Assembly (NCBI GenBank): GCA_002389175.1
Contig: DGNZ01000137.1
Coordinates: forward strand, 1-5,827
From: Rhodospirillaceae bacterium UBA4479
GTDB lineage: Bacteria; Pseudomonadota; Alphaproteobacteria; Rhodospirillales; Casp-alpha2
Direction: 5' to 3'
Length of the DNA: 5,827 nt
The notes under the pieces were generated by a model that was given only the letters and a program-made list of their open reading frames with translations, did not search any database and was not told the DNA's origin. Position numbers and translations under genes: made by a program. How positions within the stretch are numbered: position 1 is the stretch's first letter; the number at the start of each line of letters is the position of its first letter. Below are positions 4,941-5,827 of this stretch, piece by piece.

Positions 4941-5827
4941 TTAATCTTCACCCGCTTTAATCTCTCGTAGTTTTGGCGATCCTTCAGGGTCCTCAAAAAC
5001 GTCTTTCAGTGAAACCGAGAGAGCTTCTTGATTATTTGATTTCAGCCCTTCAATCAGTTTTGTAAAACGGGATTGCCAATCGGATCCATCGGTTGGAATG
5101 CGCACTTCTCCAAAACCTAGTCTCAAAATATTATAGACCTCGGCGACTGTGGTCGTGTCTGGATTCCGAGCCAGAATCCATCGGTTGGCAGATGTGCGCT
5201 CTACAAACCGTGCATTACGCAATTGATGGAGAATGCTATCGATGGCCTCACCGCCGCCGCCTGTGCTCCGCAGTATGGCGTTTCGTCTTACAGCGCCAGT
5301 TCCCTCTTTGCCAGCATTATACAAGACACAGAGAATTTGCATCGCAGCCACTAGGCGTGCACCTGCTGAAACAGTCGCGGACATGGGCTTTCCGTCAGCC
5401 GATTGCCATTCGTTGGTACTCGCGGTTAGCACCGCACCCATCAATACAATGAGCCAGGAAAGGTACATCCAGATTAAGAAGATCGGAACGACAGAGAGTG
5501 CGCCGTATATATTCTGGTATGTCGGGAACGTAATGATGTACCAGCCAAAGACCTTCCGCAGGAGGGTAAATAAGATGCCTGCCGTAACGCCGCCAATCAG
5601 ACCTGCTGATAGACTGATGTTTCGGTTGGGGATAATGACATAGAACATCGTCAGCATGAAAATAATCATGATTGGTGGCAGAAGGGCGATGAAGAACCCG
5701 CCGACACCGCCACCCGTATCTATTCCGACCCATTGCGTCGCCGCAAAGTAATATCCGCTAAGAGAGAAACTCGCACCTAAGAGCAATGGCCCTAGGGTAA
5801 GGAGCGCCCAAAAGACCAATAGCCTGG
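4941..5827 (-). CDS. YihY/BrkB-family inner membrane protein, N-terminus cut off by window edge
   Basis: The frame is open to the window edge and shows 294 C-terminal residues; roughly the first 100 or more are missing, judging from the family's usual start. Four hydrophobic segments are visible: one starting near FWALLTLGPLLLG, one at FFIALLPPIMIIFMLTMFYV, one at GLIGGVTAGILFTLL, and one at the family hallmark YGALSVVPIFLIWMYLSW followed by LIVLMGAVLTA. The last 150 or so residues are hydrophilic and probably cytoplasmic, with a helix-turn-helix-like stretch (about AIDSILHQLRNARFVERT). E. coli YihY is about 290 residues and lacks this tail, whereas many alphaproteobacterial members carry one. 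The family was once thought to be ribonuclease BN, a claim since withdrawn; its transport or envelope role is not settled. The TTG at 5819 is internal. It converges on the J-protein gene, 21 bases apart. Confidence 0.87.
   Translation of the reverse strand, partial: RLLVFWALLTLGPLLLGASFSLSGYYFAATQWVGIDTGGGVGGFFIALLPPIMIIFMLTMFYVIIPNRNISLSAGLIGGVTAGILFTLLRKVFGWYIITFPTYQNIYGALSVVPIFLIWMYLSWLIVLMGAVLTASTNEWQSADGKPMSATVSAGARLVAAMQILCVLYNAGKEGTGAVRRNAILRSTGGGGEAIDSILHQLRNARFVERTSANRWILARNPDTTTVAEVYNILRLGFGEVRIPTDGSDWQSRFTKLIEGLKSNNQEALSVSLKDVFEDPEGSPKLREIKAGED

Noticed and set aside
5093..5643. Plus-strand open frames (5093-5452 and 5233-5643) opposite the YihY gene
   Set aside because: They are antisense to conserved membrane segments and hydrophilic tail, with no start signal or recognisable product.

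Overview
The window reads as chromosomal housekeeping DNA from an alphaproteobacterium, most likely a Rhodospirillales-like lineage of moderate GC (about half G+C by eye). The assignment rests on the dxs-tlyA gene pair, which is common in Alphaproteobacteria, on the style of the Dxs sequence, and on the long YihY-type protein with a cytoplasmic C-terminal extension. No tRNA, rRNA, mobile element, CRISPR array or phage gene is visible. Coding density is very high, and no stretch longer than about 90 bases lacks a gene.

Layout. (1) Bases 1-1590, plus strand: the 3' five-sixths of dxs, entry enzyme of the MEP isoprenoid pathway; its start lies before the window. (2) Bases 1595-2335, plus strand: tlyA, an S4-domain rRNA 2'-O-methyltransferase, four bases after dxs. 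It has no ATG, GTG or TTG that would keep its S4 domain whole and appears to start at ATC. (3) Bases 2332-2655, minus strand: a small single-domain rhodanese, convergent with tlyA and sharing the palindrome TTAA for both stop codons. (4) Bases 2656-2742: a divergent intergenic region with two perfect short palindromes and a hairpin that displays the next gene's ribosome binding site. (5) Bases 2743-4065, plus strand: a bacterial member of the TTC38 (tetratricopeptide repeat protein 38) family. (6) Bases 4074-4919, plus strand: a DnaJ/CbpA-type J-domain co-chaperone without a zinc finger, eight bases after the TTC38 gene and probably in its operon. (7) Bases 4941-5827, minus strand: the C-terminal part of a YihY/BrkB-family inner membrane protein, convergent with the J-protein gene and running off the window.

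The genes form three transcription units: dxs-tlyA, then the rhodanese diverging from the TTC38/J-protein pair, then the YihY gene facing them. I see no overt novel defence or mobile system. The points most worth a second look are the apparent ATC start of tlyA, the hairpin with the Shine-Dalgarno sequence in its loop and the start codon in its stem ahead of the TTC38 gene, and the histidine clusters of the TTC38-like protein, whose biochemical function is unknown to me, together with its pairing with a J-protein.
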